Positions 47,968 to 57,231 of a DNA stretch of 64,000 nucleotides are shown here, piece after piece. The position numbers were made by a program, and so were the translations under genes. The notes beneath the pieces were generated by a model. The model ran no database searches. It saw only the letters and a program-made list of their open reading frames with translations, and was not told the DNA's origin. Origin of the DNA: an uncultured Eggerthellaceae bacterium (GTDB taxonomy: Bacteria; Actinomycetota; Coriobacteriia; Coriobacteriales; Eggerthellaceae). How positions within the stretch are numbered: position 1 is the stretch's first letter; each line of letters begins with the position of its first letter. The DNA lies in assembly GCA_910580205.1 (NCBI GenBank), contig CAJTVP010000004.1, positions 71,965 to 135,964 on the forward strand, given 5' to 3'.

Positions 47968-50499
47968 TCAAGTGGTGGTCGTCTTCGATGAGCTGCTGGA
48001 TGAAGAGGACGCGGAGCTGCCTGCGGACGAGGAGCTCTGGTCCTCGTCATCCGGGCGCTTGTAGCGCTCCTGGATCTCAGCGATGTCCACTTCAGAGCCC
48101 ACCTTCACCAAGACGTTCATGGGAGAGTATATGGATGAGAACGTCTCTTGATACAGCTGGTTGCCGTCTTTGTCGGTCACCGTGCGCGTCACGTTGATGG
48201 TGGAGCCGTCAGAGCCGTTCGTCATCTTGACCACGGCCTTGGGCGCGTACATCTCATCCACTTCCACCTTGACCTTGTAAGGGTCCCCCTCGCCCCACTC
48301 TCCCGTCTGGGTGCTGACCGTCCGCTCCGGATCTTCGCCGATGAGGTTGACCGTGATGCTGTAGGAGTCATAGCTGGTGGTGAGCAGGATGTCGGAGGGC
48401 GTGTCGTTCTCCCAGACCAGATCAAGCGTTGGATACGCGATGGCTGCATCCAACCCATCGGGATAGGCCGATGAGCGCAGCGTATGGTTATGGCGCTCAT
48501 CGATCTTGAGGCCGGCGTTGTAAACGGAGTTGAACACGGTCGTGGCCACTTGGCAAACGCCGCCCCCCGCCTCTTGGGTCATCTCATCTCCTGAGATGAC
48601 GCCCGCCTCCTTGAAGCCAGCCTCTGCGTTGCAATCCCCCGCCGTGTCATTGAAGGACCACCGGCCACCATCAGCGGGGATGACGGAATCATCGATGAGG
48701 TCAGCGACTTTCTGGATGTTGTACAAGCGGTTCATCGTGTTCGTCGCGGTGTTGAACTGCGTGGTGAACGTGCTGAACTTCTTGACCACGCCGAAAGCCA
48801 GCGCCGCATCCAACGAGAAGGGGCCGTCCATCTCCTCCGTCTTGATGGCGATGTCATAGCGCGGGCCGGAGATCTGCTGCGTCCCCGTCTTGTCGAAGCT
48901 GCCGAACAGCGCATCCTCCAACGTGGTGAGGGCGTTGCCCACGTCAGGCACGGTGATGGGCGATTCCGGTTTGACCGTGATGCCGTCATCCTGCACATCG
49001 AAGGCCACCTTCACCACATCGCCCTCTTCGCTCAGGTTCAGCGTCTCAGTGAGGGTGGACAAAGCGCGCGCCTCTGAGAGCGTGGGCTTCAGGTACCACT
49101 CCCCCTCCCGTCGCTCTGCCGGCTCCGCGCTGATCCAGCCGCCCAGCTCCTCTGGCGTGAGATCGCAAGATTCAGAGCCATAGCTGAACGAAGCCCCTTC
49201 CTTGAGCGCTTCGGTGACGGCATCCGCGGTCTTCTGCGCCTGGGCGCCATCCACCTTGAGGCCCACGTATTCAGCCACGGGGATGTAGCGCGGGTCATCC
49301 ACTTCGCTGTTGAGCAGCTTGTCGGTGAGCGTGTCTATGAACGTCTGCTCGTCGATCATGTAACCGTCATGGCCTTCCACCACGCTGGCTGTGACGCCGT
49401 CTATGGTGATGGAGGACTCTTCCGCCGGGTCGCCGATGACGGTGTCAAGATCGCTCACCAGCTTGTCCATGATGGTCTCGTTGTAATCAAGGCGAACTGG
49501 GATGTCGTGCTCATGCATGAGCGTGGAGAACCGGTCGAAGATGCCGGTGCTGCGGCCGAACTGGACCGCCTCGGCGGCCAGCTCCTGCGAAGGGAGCCGT
49601 GCGCCCAAGGTGTTCGCCGTCTCCACCCAGAGCACCTTGTTCTCAAGGGCCTGCTCCACTGACACCTGCTCAGCCAGGGCGGCCTCTTGCTTCTGCACTT
49701 GGTCCACATCCGTGTTCTTGGCGGTCTCCTCCGATGAGAAGATGTAGACGCTCGTGTTCGCCAGCTTGTCGCCGTAGCGCGCTTCGATGGCGCTGGCGGC
49801 CTCCTCCTGGGTCATGTTCGCCACATCCACGTCCCCCACGAACACGCCGCGATAGACCTTGTCAGCGGTGAGCAGGGAGTCCACGGCGAACGCTCCTGCG
49901 AGCACGAGGACGAGGGCGAGGATGCCGCCCGCCACCTTGCTCTTGCTCCAGAGCAAGCCGAATCCACGCGCGATCCCGCGTCCGAGCGCGGCGATGCCCC
50001 GCACGATGAGCAAAAGCGCGCCTTTGAGCACGTCGAACACCTTCGTGAGGAACGAATCGCTCTTCCGGGGCGCGTAACCCTGAGGCGGACGCTGCGTTTG
50101 GACGGGCGGCTTCTTCCGCCCTTGCCCTTGGCGAGACGCCCTGCGCGGGTCCGAGGCTCGGCCTTGAGAAGACCGCGATGAGCGGGAACGGCTGTTCACA
50201 GATTGGGAGCCGCGCGCGCCCACTGGACGGCTGCTGCTCCGATCCGCGCGAGCGCGCCCGCGGTCACCACCGTTCATGCTGCCTGGGCGAGCTTGGCCCC
50301 TCCCCTGCCCGCACACCTCTTGGCTGCGGGATGAGAGAGGGCGCGAGGCGCCGCTGTCAACGGTCACCCGGTTGGTGGTGCGGGGAGCTCGCAGGCTCCT
50401 GGAGCGATCCGGGGGAAGCCCGGCGCTCGGACGCTCCACGCGGTTGCCCTCGCGGCGGCGTTCCGGGCCATCCAGGTTGAAGTTGCTGCTATAGGCCAT
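47968..50499 (-). CDS. VanW-family cell-wall protein with peptidoglycan-binding-like repeats
   Basis: 843 residues. An Arg/Ser/Pro-rich N-terminal cytoplasmic part (about 1-150) and one membrane span (about 190-212) precede two PG-binding-4-like modules. A VanW domain (about 590-720) has FNDTAGDCNAEAGF and EAGGGVCQVATTVFNSVYNAGL. A beta domain and a Ser/Thr tail close it. VanW proteins occur in wall and vancomycin-resistance contexts but their reaction is not established. No van ligase or racemase gene is near. The start overlaps the upstream phosphatidyltransferase gene by 11 bp; the ATG follows AGGAGCAGCC. Confidence 0.87.
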   Translation of the reverse strand: MAYSSNFNLDGPERRREGNRVERPSAGLPPDRSRSLRAPRTTNRVTVDSGASRPLSSRSQEVCGQGRGQARPGSMNGGDRGRARADRSSSRPVGARGSQSVNSRSRSSRSSQGRASDPRRASRQGQGRKKPPVQTQRPPQGYAPRKSDSFLTKVFDVLKGALLLIVRGIAALGRGIARGFGLLWSKSKVAGGILALVLVLAGAFAVDSLLTADKVYRGVFVGDVDVANMTQEEAASAIEARYGDKLANTSVYIFSSEETAKNTDVDQVQKQEAALAEQVSVEQALENKVLWVETANTLGARLPSQELAAEAVQFGRSTGIFDRFSTLMHEHDIPVRLDYNETIMDKLVSDLDTVIGDPAEESSITIDGVTASVVEGHDGYMIDEQTFIDTLTDKLLNSEVDDPRYIPVAEYVGLKVDGAQAQKTADAVTEALKEGASFSYGSESCDLTPEELGGWISAEPAERREGEWYLKPTLSEARALSTLTETLNLSEEGDVVKVAFDVQDDGITVKPESPITVPDVGNALTTLEDALFGSFDKTGTQQISGPRYDIAIKTEEMDGPFSLDAALAFGVVKKFSTFTTQFNTATNTMNRLYNIQKVADLIDDSVIPADGGRWSFNDTAGDCNAEAGFKEAGVISGDEMTQEAGGGVCQVATTVFNSVYNAGLKIDERHNHTLRSSAYPDGLDAAIAYPTLDLVWENDTPSDILLTTSYDSYSITVNLIGEDPERTVSTQTGEWGEGDPYKVKVEVDEMYAPKAVVKMTNGSDGSTINVTRTVTDKDGNQLYQETFSSIYSPMNVLVKVGSEVDIAEIQERYKRPDDEDQSSSSAGSSASSSSSSSSKTTTT

Positions 50500-51142
50500 G
50501 GCTGCTCCTGGCTTCCGTGAGCTTTCCCACCGCTTGAACGCAGTAATGGATCGTGACCCCTATCTGGAGCGCAACGCCCGCATAGACGACCATGAGCCCC
50601 AAGCAGACCGAAGATGAGCCGAACCCCGGCAGCCAGCTGGCATCAGCGAGCTCCAAACCGGGCACGGTCGGCCAATTCAAAAGCAAGGAGGCGAACCCGA
50701 CGAACAAAAGCGTCGTTGCCACCTTCCCAGGATAGATGACGGGTATCTGGATGCGGAACCGCTCCAGCAGGATGCCGCCGCCGATGAGCAGGAGCGCCTC
50801 ACGGGCGATGATGAGGATGGCGATCCACCAGGGGCACCGCCCCACCAGGCACACGCCTATCACGCCGGTCATCATGAGGATGGTGTCCACCGCTGGATCC
50901 AAGAGCTTTCCCAGCTTGGAGACGGAATGGGTCCGCCGCGCCACTTGGCCGTCCACGAAATCCGTGAGCGCAGCCACGGCGAACACGACCATGGCGGCCA
51001 CGTCGGAACCTGACAGAAGGAGCCAGAGATACACCGGCACCAAGCACAGGCGCGCGAACGATATCACGTTCGGGACCGTGAGGATGCGATCGGTGACGAC
51101 CTCCGCCTGATCGGGTATGTGAGCCTTCGCGTGGGCCATTGC
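50489..51142 (-). CDS. CDP-alcohol phosphatidyltransferase (PgsA or cardiolipin synthase type)
   Basis: About 217 residues with five or six membrane spans. The family signature D-G-x2-A-R-x8-G-x3-D-x3-D is present (DFVDGQVARRTHSVSK, then LGKLLDPAVD). The window also encodes the PgsA-CinA fusion, so this second enzyme may make cardiolipin from CDP-diacylglycerol and phosphatidylglycerol, or be an alternative PgsA. Sequence alone does not decide. The ATG at 51142 is behind AAAAGGGAGG. A possible promoter (TGG-TAGAAT, 51176-51184) precedes it. Confidence 0.8.
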   Translation of the reverse strand, partial: AMAHAKAHIPDQAEVVTDRILTVPNVISFARLCLVPVYLWLLLSGSDVAAMVVFAVAALTDFVDGQVARRTHSVSKLGKLLDPAVDTILMMTGVIGVCLVGRCPWWIAILIIAREALLLIGGGILLERFRIQIPVIYPGKVATTLLFVGFASLLLNWPTVPGLELADASWLPGFGSSSVCLGLMVVYAGVALQIGVTIHYCVQAVGKLTEARSSHGL

Positions 51143-51175
51143 CTCCCTTTTCTGCTGCATTCGCATCAGCGTGCC

Positions 51176-51184
51176 ATTCTACCA
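51176..51184 (-). promoter_or_regulatory. possible promoter of the phosphatidyltransferase-vanW unit
   Basis: On the - strand TGG precedes TAGAAT (51176-51181), an extended -10 like the one before dapA. The -35 region CTGCAA at an 18-bp distance is weak. It lies in the 139-bp gap after echF. Confidence 0.35.
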
Positions 51185-51281
51185 ACCGGAAGGCGCGTTT
51201 TGCAGGCGCAGACGGGCGAAATACATCCGCCGTTCATAAGAGCGGGAGAAGCGGCCGCATCAAGGAAGCGCGAGGGCGAGA

Positions 51282-51611
51282 TCAGCTTTTCTCCGTTTCG
51301 GGGATCGAGAGCGTGATGTCATGCTTGCTGCTCGCGATGGGCGTTGCCGCAGGGTCCATGGAAAGGCAATCCTTGGGACATGCGTCGATGCAGCTTGAGC
51401 ATTGGATGCAGAGATAAGGATCGATGGTCCAGGTGCGCGCCGCCTTGTCCACGGTGATGCAATGGCAGGGGCAGACCTTCTGGCACTTGCTGCAGAGGAT
51501 GCAATCCTCCACGCGGTTCACCACATGCCCCTTCTGCCCCGCGTAGGGCGGCTTGGTCTCAGCTGGATATCTCAGGGTCTCCGGCTTCTTGAAGAGAGAT
51601 CCGAGCGTCAT
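51282..51611 (-). CDS. echF: Ech hydrogenase subunit EchF (two 4Fe-4S ferredoxin)
   Basis: 109 residues with two cluster motifs, CILCSKCQKVCPCHC and CIQCSSCIDACPKDC, like NuoI/EchF. It passes electrons from ferredoxin to the small subunit EchC. The ATG at 51611 has AGGAG close upstream. It is last in a complete echA-to-F order. Confidence 0.92.
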   Translation of the reverse strand: MTLGSLFKKPETLRYPAETKPPYAGQKGHVVNRVEDCILCSKCQKVCPCHCITVDKAARTWTIDPYLCIQCSSCIDACPKDCLSMDPAATPIASSKHDITLSIPETEKS

Positions 51612-51641
51612 GGCTCCTAGATGGAAGCTTCCCACGTTCCC

Positions 51642-52730
51642 CTACCTTTCCGTGCAGCTGATGCACGGGTCGATGGTCAAGATGATCATGTTCACGTCGG
51701 CCAGATCGCAGCCTTTGAGCGCTTCCACCATGCCGGCCAGATTCTGAGATGTGGGCGTGCGCATCCGCATCCGCTCCAAGAACTTCGTCCCGTTGCCCTG
51801 GGCGTAGTAATAGCACTCGCCCCGCGGCTGCTCCAAGACGTTCGCCGCCCGCGCGCCTGGTTCCGGGTTGCCTTTGACCTTGACGCTGATATCCCCCGCC
51901 GGGATCTTCGCAGCCAGCTCTTCGATGATGCCGATGGATTGGAGCACTTCTTGGCAGCGCACCTTCACGCGCGCGTAGCAATCTCCCTCATCAGAGGTGA
52001 TGGGCGCGAAATCCGTCAGATCCCCGTAGGCGCCCCGGCCGAACGTGCGCACATCATAGGGCACGTTGGAAGCGCGGGCGAAAGGGCCCACCATGGAAAG
52101 CGCCACCGCTTGATCGTGCGTGAGCACGCCCACGCCCACGGTGCGGTCCTTCACGGAGATGTCGGTCAGGAGGGTGTCCATGATCTGCTGGTATTCCGCT
52201 TTGATGCCCTCGAGCGTCTGGCAGATGGCGGCCAGCTCCGTATCCTCGATGTCCCGTCGCACGCCGCCCACGCACACCACGGACAAGATCACGCGGCCGC
52301 CCGTGGTCTTCTCGAAGATGTCCAGGATGCGCTCGCGCAAACGCCAGCAGTGCATGAACAAGGACTCGAACCCGAAGGCATCCGCCGCCAGGCCCAGCCA
52401 GAGCAGATGCGAGTGGATACGGGAGAGCTCGTGCCAGATCACGCGCAGGTATTCCCCGCGCTTCGGGACCTCCACGCCCATGAGGTCCTCCACCGTCTCA
52501 GCGTAACCCAGAGAATGCCCCATGGCGCAAATGCCGCAGATGCGCTCAGCCACGTAGATGAACTGATCGTAGTCGCGCGTCTCCACCAGCTTCTCAAGGC
52601 CGCGGTGCACGAAGCCGATCTGCGGGAGGCAGTCGATGACGGTCTCGTCCTGCACGACCAGGTCCAGATGGAGCGGCTCTGGCAGCACCGGGTGCTGCGG
52701 TCCGAAGGGAATGACGGTCGCCTTGCCCAT
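51642..52730 (-). CDS. echE: Ech hydrogenase large subunit EchE, [NiFe] site
   Basis: 362 residues, NuoD-like. Both nickel-binding Cys pairs are intact: RICGIC (Cys65 and Cys68) and DPCISC near the end, so this is a hydrogenase and not a complex I subunit. The protein stops three residues after the last motif (CTER), leaving no C-terminal peptide for a maturation protease. It reduces protons with electrons from ferredoxin, or the reverse, at the inner face of the membrane. The start overlaps the echD stop. Nickel insertion (hyp) genes are not in the window. Confidence 0.95.
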   Translation of the reverse strand: MGKATVIPFGPQHPVLPEPLHLDLVVQDETVIDCLPQIGFVHRGLEKLVETRDYDQFIYVAERICGICAMGHSLGYAETVEDLMGVEVPKRGEYLRVIWHELSRIHSHLLWLGLAADAFGFESLFMHCWRLRERILDIFEKTTGGRVILSVVCVGGVRRDIEDTELAAICQTLEGIKAEYQQIMDTLLTDISVKDRTVGVGVLTHDQAVALSMVGPFARASNVPYDVRTFGRGAYGDLTDFAPITSDEGDCYARVKVRCQEVLQSIGIIEELAAKIPAGDISVKVKGNPEPGARAANVLEQPRGECYYYAQGNGTKFLERMRMRTPTSQNLAGMVEALKGCDLADVNMIILTIDPCISCTER

Positions 52731-53356
52731 TATGCATCCTCCCCTTCTGCCGCTTTCTTCGCTGCTCTCGCCTTCGCTTCCATGGCGGCCCTCACCTTCG
52801 CCGCTTTCTCCGGCGGCATGGCGGCCAGCTTCGCTTCCATCTCCGCGTCGATCAGTTGGCCATCAGCCGTGGCACCGGAGATGTCCGCGGGCGATTCGGC
52901 GGCTTTGCCCTTCGCGGCCTCTTTCGCCTTCTGGGCCTTCGCCGCCTCCGCTTGAGCCTTCTTCTCCTCCAGCTTGCGCTGCTTCTCCATCATGGCCAGC
53001 TTCTCAGGAGAGGTGATGGTCATGGGGAACTCCGTGGACACGCGGTAGAAGTTGCCCAGAAAATCTATGGCCAGGCCATCGAAGGTGATGCCGAACAGGT
53101 CATGGATCTCGTTCTCGCAAACGAACGCCTCCAAGTACAGGTCGGTGATGGAGGGCAGATGCGCGTCTTTCGGCAATGCGGATATGACCACGTTGTCCAA
53201 CGCGCCGTATTTCATGTACGAGTAGACCACGTCCACGTCATCTTCGTTGTTGACGGCGAGCATCTGCACATAGCGCCAACCTTGCGCCTGGCGGGATGCG
53301 GCATCTTCATGCACCGCGCTCCGCTCAAGAGGGGTGAACACGCTTTGAAATCCCAT
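52730..53356 (-). CDS. echD: Ech hydrogenase subunit EchD with long C-terminal extension
   Basis: 208 residues. Residues 1-117 are the NuoC/30-kDa-like domain, including FVCENEIHDLFGI (78-90), close to the family signature E-x-E-x2-D-x-F-G. Residues about 118-208 are an extension rich in Lys, Ala and Glu with likely helices, absent from usual EchD. EchD links the large and small subunits. The extension may be an assembly or partner-binding arm. The ATG at 53356 gives the natural N-terminus. Confidence 0.88.
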   Translation of the reverse strand: MGFQSVFTPLERSAVHEDAASRQAQGWRYVQMLAVNNEDDVDVVYSYMKYGALDNVVISALPKDAHLPSITDLYLEAFVCENEIHDLFGITFDGLAIDFLGNFYRVSTEFPMTITSPEKLAMMEKQRKLEEKKAQAEAAKAQKAKEAAKGKAAESPADISGATADGQLIDAEMEAKLAAMPPEKAAKVRAAMEAKARAAKKAAEGEDA

Positions 53357-53357
53357 A

Positions 53358-53804
53358 TCAGCCACGCTCCTTCTTCGCCCGTGCGAGCGCTTCCGCCTTC
53401 TCATCCAGCGCCGCCACTCCCGCCACGATGGCATCGATCAGCGTCTCAGGACGCACGGCGCATCCAGGCGCGTACACGTCCACCGGGATGGCCTGATCCA
53501 CTCCCCCGATCACGTTGTAGCAATCATGGAAGATGCCGCCGGAGCAGGCGCAGATCCCGCACGCCACGACCACTTTCGGCTCCACCATCTGCTCATAGAT
53601 CTGCTTGACCACATCTATGTTCTGCTCGTTGACCGAGCCGGTGACCAAGAAGATGTCGGCATGCTTCGGATTGCCCGTGTTCACCACGCCGAAGCGCTCC
53701 CCATCGAACCCAGGGCAGAGCGTCGCCAAGACCTCGATGTCGCAGCCGTTGCAGCTGGAGCCGTCATAGTGGATGACCCATGGGGACTTGCCTGAATAAG
53801 CCAT
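53358..53804 (-). CDS. echC: Ech hydrogenase small subunit EchC
   Basis: 148 residues, NuoB-like. The proximal 4Fe-4S ligands are C18 and C21 (CNGCD), the CGICACSGG segment (about 82-90), and C115 in YAPGCAVRPE. It hands electrons to the [NiFe] site of EchE. Start 13 bp after echB. Length fits Ech rather than longer group 1 small subunits. Confidence 0.95.
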   Translation of the reverse strand: MAYSGKSPWVIHYDGSSCNGCDIEVLATLCPGFDGERFGVVNTGNPKHADIFLVTGSVNEQNIDVVKQIYEQMVEPKVVVACGICACSGGIFHDCYNVIGGVDQAIPVDVYAPGCAVRPETLIDAIVAGVAALDEKAEALARAKKERG

Positions 53805-53817
53805 GCGATCAGCCTCC

Positions 53818-54738
53818 TTAGAGCATCGCCAAGACGACGATGTTGATGCCGCCGAGCACGAAGGCCACCGCCCAGGCGCTCTTCAACATGAACTGCCATT
53901 TGACGCGTGCGAAGTTGTTGTCGATCAAGATCTCGAAGAAGTAAGCCAGGAGCGCGACGAGGATGCCGAGCGCAAGCGAGAGCGGGCCGCCCCAGACGAA
54001 GAAGATGCCGACCCAGCCCAAGAACAGCACGTTCTCGCACCAATGGAGGATCTCCACCAGCCCCAGGGTGGATCCGGACATCTCCGTGGTCATGCCGCGC
54101 ACGATCTCTTGATGGGCATGATGGGACATGGAAAGGTCGAAGGGGGATTTGCGCAGCTTGATCGTGAGGATGAACATGAGCCCCAAAAAGGCCGGCCACG
54201 CATAGATGATGACGGGCACATCCAGGCTGAAGATGGCGCCCACGTTGAAGGTGCCCCCTTGCCAGATGTCCCCGCTCGCGGGCAGGATGAGCGCGGTGGC
54301 CATGTAGAACGCCACAGCGAACAGAAGGACCATGGGCTCATAGGCCATGACCTGCACGGTCTCGCGCGCCGCGCCCACTTCCGCATAGGGAGAGCGGGAG
54401 GAATAGGCCGCTATGATGAAGAACAGGCTTGAGAGCGTGATCACGAACACCACGAACAAGAGGTTGCCCCCGGAGAAGAAGATGCCGCCCGCGATGACGG
54501 CGAAGATGAGCGCGCAGATGACGTAGGCGTCCTGCACGCCGTTCACGGTCACGCGCTCCTTCTCGAAGAGCTTGCGCACATCGTAATAGGGCTGGAGCAG
54601 CGGCGGCCCCACGCGCCCTTGCATCCGCGCGGAGATGATGCGGTCAACGCCGGCCAGAAGGCAGCCTGCCACCGGCGCCAGCACCGCGAAGGCGATGGTG
54701 GCGATGATCAGCGTCAAAAGATCCAATGAAACCATCAT
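53818..54738 (-). CDS. echB: Ech hydrogenase membrane subunit EchB
   Basis: 306 residues with eight or so membrane spans, NuoH-like. It has the RGPPLLQPYYDVRKLFEKE-type segment (GRVGPPLLQPYYDVRKLFEK) and the EMSGSTLGLVEILHW loop that contacts the peripheral arm. It forms the interface through which electron transfer drives ion movement. Ends 13 bp before echC; the gap from echA is 6 bp. Confidence 0.93.
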   Translation of the reverse strand: MMVSLDLLTLIIATIAFAVLAPVAGCLLAGVDRIISARMQGRVGPPLLQPYYDVRKLFEKERVTVNGVQDAYVICALIFAVIAGGIFFSGGNLLFVVFVITLSSLFFIIAAYSSRSPYAEVGAARETVQVMAYEPMVLLFAVAFYMATALILPASGDIWQGGTFNVGAIFSLDVPVIIYAWPAFLGLMFILTIKLRKSPFDLSMSHHAHQEIVRGMTTEMSGSTLGLVEILHWCENVLFLGWVGIFFVWGGPLSLALGILVALLAYFFEILIDNNFARVKWQFMLKSAWAVAFVLGGINIVVLAML

Positions 54739-54744
54739 GCCCTC

Positions 54745-56661
54745 CTAGATCAGCGTCATGCCGCAGAGCGCCATGACCACGGCGCAAGCCATGAGGATGC
54801 TGTTGAACACCACGCCCACAGGAGCGATGCGCGCCTCCCCGAACACGTCTTCCATGTACCAGTTGCGCGCCGTCGCCACGCTCTCGCCGGAGAGCGAATC
54901 CTGGAACGCGCGGGTGCCATCATCCCGCAGCACGCCGGATAGATACACGTCCACCTTCTTCTTTTTCGAGCGCCCGAGCCCGGTGAACAGAGCGATCACC
55001 GTGATGCAGACGCAGATGCTCGCGATCCAGAGGTTCCCGGAGGAGATGTCCTGACCGGGAAGCCCGAAAACGGAGGTGATGTAGGGCTCTGCCACGGCCA
55101 TGGAGATGACCGGCAGGAGCACGCAGCATGCCACGAGGAGCATGGCCATGAGCATGACCGAGAACCATTCGCTGCCATGGACCTTGAGCTCCACGTTCTG
55201 AGGCTCACCCGCGATGCCCGCCAGCTTGCCCAGCCACTTGGCCCAGAACATGAACGTGGCGGCGGAGCCGAACGCCAGGATCACGATGAGGGCCACCTGG
55301 CCCACTTCGATGAATGAGACGAGCGTCGCCCATTTCGCGATGAGCATGCCGAAAGGCGCTATGAACATGCCCATGATGCCGAGCATCATGAGACGGGCCA
55401 AGCGAGGCATGCGCTCGAAGAGCAGATCCATATCCTCGATGTCGCGGCTGCCGATGTGATGCTCTGCCGTGCCCACGCACAGGAACAGCAGGGATTTCGC
55501 GATGGCGTGGAACAGGATCAGGAACATGGCCGCCCAGACCGCCTCAGGCGTTCCCACGCCCGCGCACGCGGTGATCAGGCCCAGATTCGCGATGGTGGAA
55601 TAGGCCAGCACGCGCTTGGCGTTGGTCTGCGAGATGGCCATGAACGAGCAGAGCAGGAACGTCACGCCACCCACGAGCATCACCATGACCGACGGGACCG
55701 GGCTCACCAAGAAGCACGGCGCCAGCTTCACCAGCAGGAAGACACCGGCTTTGACCATGGTGGATGAATGGAGCAGGGCGCTGGTGGGCGTGGGCGCCAC
55801 CATCGCGCCCAGAAGCCACGTCTGGAATGGCATCTGGGCCGCTTTCGTGATGCCCGCGAACGCGAGCAGGACGACCGGCAGCAGGACGAGAGAGGGGTTC
55901 GCCACGCCTGCGCGGATGAACTCATCCAGCGAGAACGTGCCCACGGACGTGGCGCACACGTACAGCGCCAAGATGAAGGCGATGCCGCCCGCCAAGTTCA
56001 TGATGATCTGACGGAAGGCGTTCGCGATGGCCTCCTCGGTCTTCGTGTAGCCGATCAGGAGGAACGAGCAGAGCGTGGTCACCTCCCACCCGGTGAACAT
56101 CCACGCCATGTTGTTGGAGAACACGATCACGAACATGGCGGAGAGGAAGATGAACATGAGCGCGAAGAACTGAGGACGGCGGTCCTTCGCCCCTTCGGGC
56201 TCATGGGCCTGGAAATCCTCCATGTAGCCGATGGCGTAGATGCAGATGCCAGAGCCGATGACGCCGATGATGAAGACCATCATGAGCGTGAGCGAATCCA
56301 GATAGAGGCCTTGAGGCACATCCATCTCATGAGCGAAGGCGAACTCGACGAACAGGACGACGGCCAGCTGGACGAGCCCGAGCACGCCCGCGATCACGTT
56401 CTTGTATTTGACCGCGAAGGCCAGCACCACCACGACGCAGATGCAGCTCACGGCCGTGCACAGCGTGTCCGCGAAAGCTGATTCGCAATCGAAGAGCACA
56501 AGGCCGCAACCCAGATTCATGCACACGCACGCGATGGATGCGATCGCGGTCACGGCGCCGCCCGCGATCACGATGACGTTGCGCGCGGCGTTGTTCCTGA
56601 TGAGCACCAACAGCGCAGCTATGAGCGCTGGAAATGCCATGAGGAATAGAAGCATCTCCAT
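54745..56661 (-). CDS. echA: Ech hydrogenase antiporter-like subunit EchA
   Basis: 638 residues, about 16 membrane spans, NuoL/Mrp-antiporter type. It has the GWEVTTLCSFLLIGY and AQMPFQTWLLGAMVAPTPTSALLHSSTMVKAGV proton-path signatures with the conserved Glu and Lys residues. It moves H+ or Na+ when ferredoxin is oxidised. The ATG at 56661 lies 8 bp after AAGGAGGAG. First gene of the complete operon. No strong promoter is seen in the 181 bp before it, where a hairpin sits, so read-through from the upstream tRNA cluster is possible. Confidence 0.93.
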   Translation of the reverse strand: MEMLLFLMAFPALIAALLVLIRNNAARNVIVIAGGAVTAIASIACVCMNLGCGLVLFDCESAFADTLCTAVSCICVVVVLAFAVKYKNVIAGVLGLVQLAVVLFVEFAFAHEMDVPQGLYLDSLTLMMVFIIGVIGSGICIYAIGYMEDFQAHEPEGAKDRRPQFFALMFIFLSAMFVIVFSNNMAWMFTGWEVTTLCSFLLIGYTKTEEAIANAFRQIIMNLAGGIAFILALYVCATSVGTFSLDEFIRAGVANPSLVLLPVVLLAFAGITKAAQMPFQTWLLGAMVAPTPTSALLHSSTMVKAGVFLLVKLAPCFLVSPVPSVMVMLVGGVTFLLCSFMAISQTNAKRVLAYSTIANLGLITACAGVGTPEAVWAAMFLILFHAIAKSLLFLCVGTAEHHIGSRDIEDMDLLFERMPRLARLMMLGIMGMFIAPFGMLIAKWATLVSFIEVGQVALIVILAFGSAATFMFWAKWLGKLAGIAGEPQNVELKVHGSEWFSVMLMAMLLVACCVLLPVISMAVAEPYITSVFGLPGQDISSGNLWIASICVCITVIALFTGLGRSKKKKVDVYLSGVLRDDGTRAFQDSLSGESVATARNWYMEDVFGEARIAPVGVVFNSILMACAVVMALCGMTLI

Positions 56662-56726
56662 GCCGTCTCCTCCTTGATGAGCTTGATTTCCCGATGACTT
56701 TATCAAAGGGAGCGGAGCGGCTGCCC

Positions 56727-56744
56727 GGTGCTCAGAGCAGCACC
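56727..56744 (-). promoter_or_regulatory. hairpin in the echA leader
   Basis: GGTGCT (56727-56732) pairs with AGCACC (56739-56744) around a 6-nt loop, 65 nt before echA. A second GCGCC/GGCGC stem is nearby. Neither has a T-run. They may be tRNA-transcript processing or weak termination signals. Confidence 0.35.
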
Positions 56745-56842
56745 CGCCCATTGCTCGGTGAAGGGAAACGGAGTTGGATGGCGCGCCCTCTGAGCGGCGC
56801 TTCAGGATGAGTGAACGGTTCTTGTTGGGAATGGGGGAAGAT

Positions 56843-56916
56843 TGGAGGCGACGTCCGGATTCGAACCGGAGATGAAGGCTTTGCAGGCCTCTGCCTTACC
56901 ACTTGGCCACGTCGCC
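56843..56916 (-). tRNA. tRNA-Cys(GCA)
   Basis: The full cloverleaf reads on the - strand. The acceptor stem is GGCGACG/CGTCGCC, the anticodon GCA lies in CTGCAAA, and the T arm is CCGGTTCGAATCCGG. The discriminator is U as expected for Cys, and the CCA end is encoded (56843-56845). Last of three tRNA genes. Confidence 0.96.
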
Positions 56917-56981
56917 ACGAACAGCTTCGCTGTCTAAAAGAGCCAGCCCATCTTGATCATAGGCTGGCCCCTTGCAAGCGA

Positions 56982-57057
56982 TGGAGCGGACAACGGGGTT
57001 CGAACCCGCGACCCCCACCTTGGCAAGGTGGTGCTCTACCAGCTGAGCCATGTCCGC
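56982..57057 (-). tRNA. tRNA-Gly(GCC)
   Basis: On the - strand the acceptor stem is GCGGACA/TGTCCGC, the anticodon GCC lies in TTGCCAA, and the T arm is GCGGGTTCGAACCCCGT. CCA is encoded at 56982-56984. Middle gene of the cluster. Confidence 0.96.
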
Positions 57058-57122
57058 ATTGCTTTGCACATGGTACTTGAACTTTGAAACCTTTTCAAGC
57101 ACCCTGTGCGCTGACCGGGAAA

Positions 57123-57198
<76 letters not shown>

Positions 57199-57231
57199 GT
57201 GTCCTCACCTCTCACGCGCCAGCAGCCCGAT

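Noticed and set aside
47968..50499. VanW as evidence of vancomycin resistance
   Set aside because: No vanA/B ligase, vanH, vanX or vanRS genes are nearby; VanW proteins are widespread without resistance.
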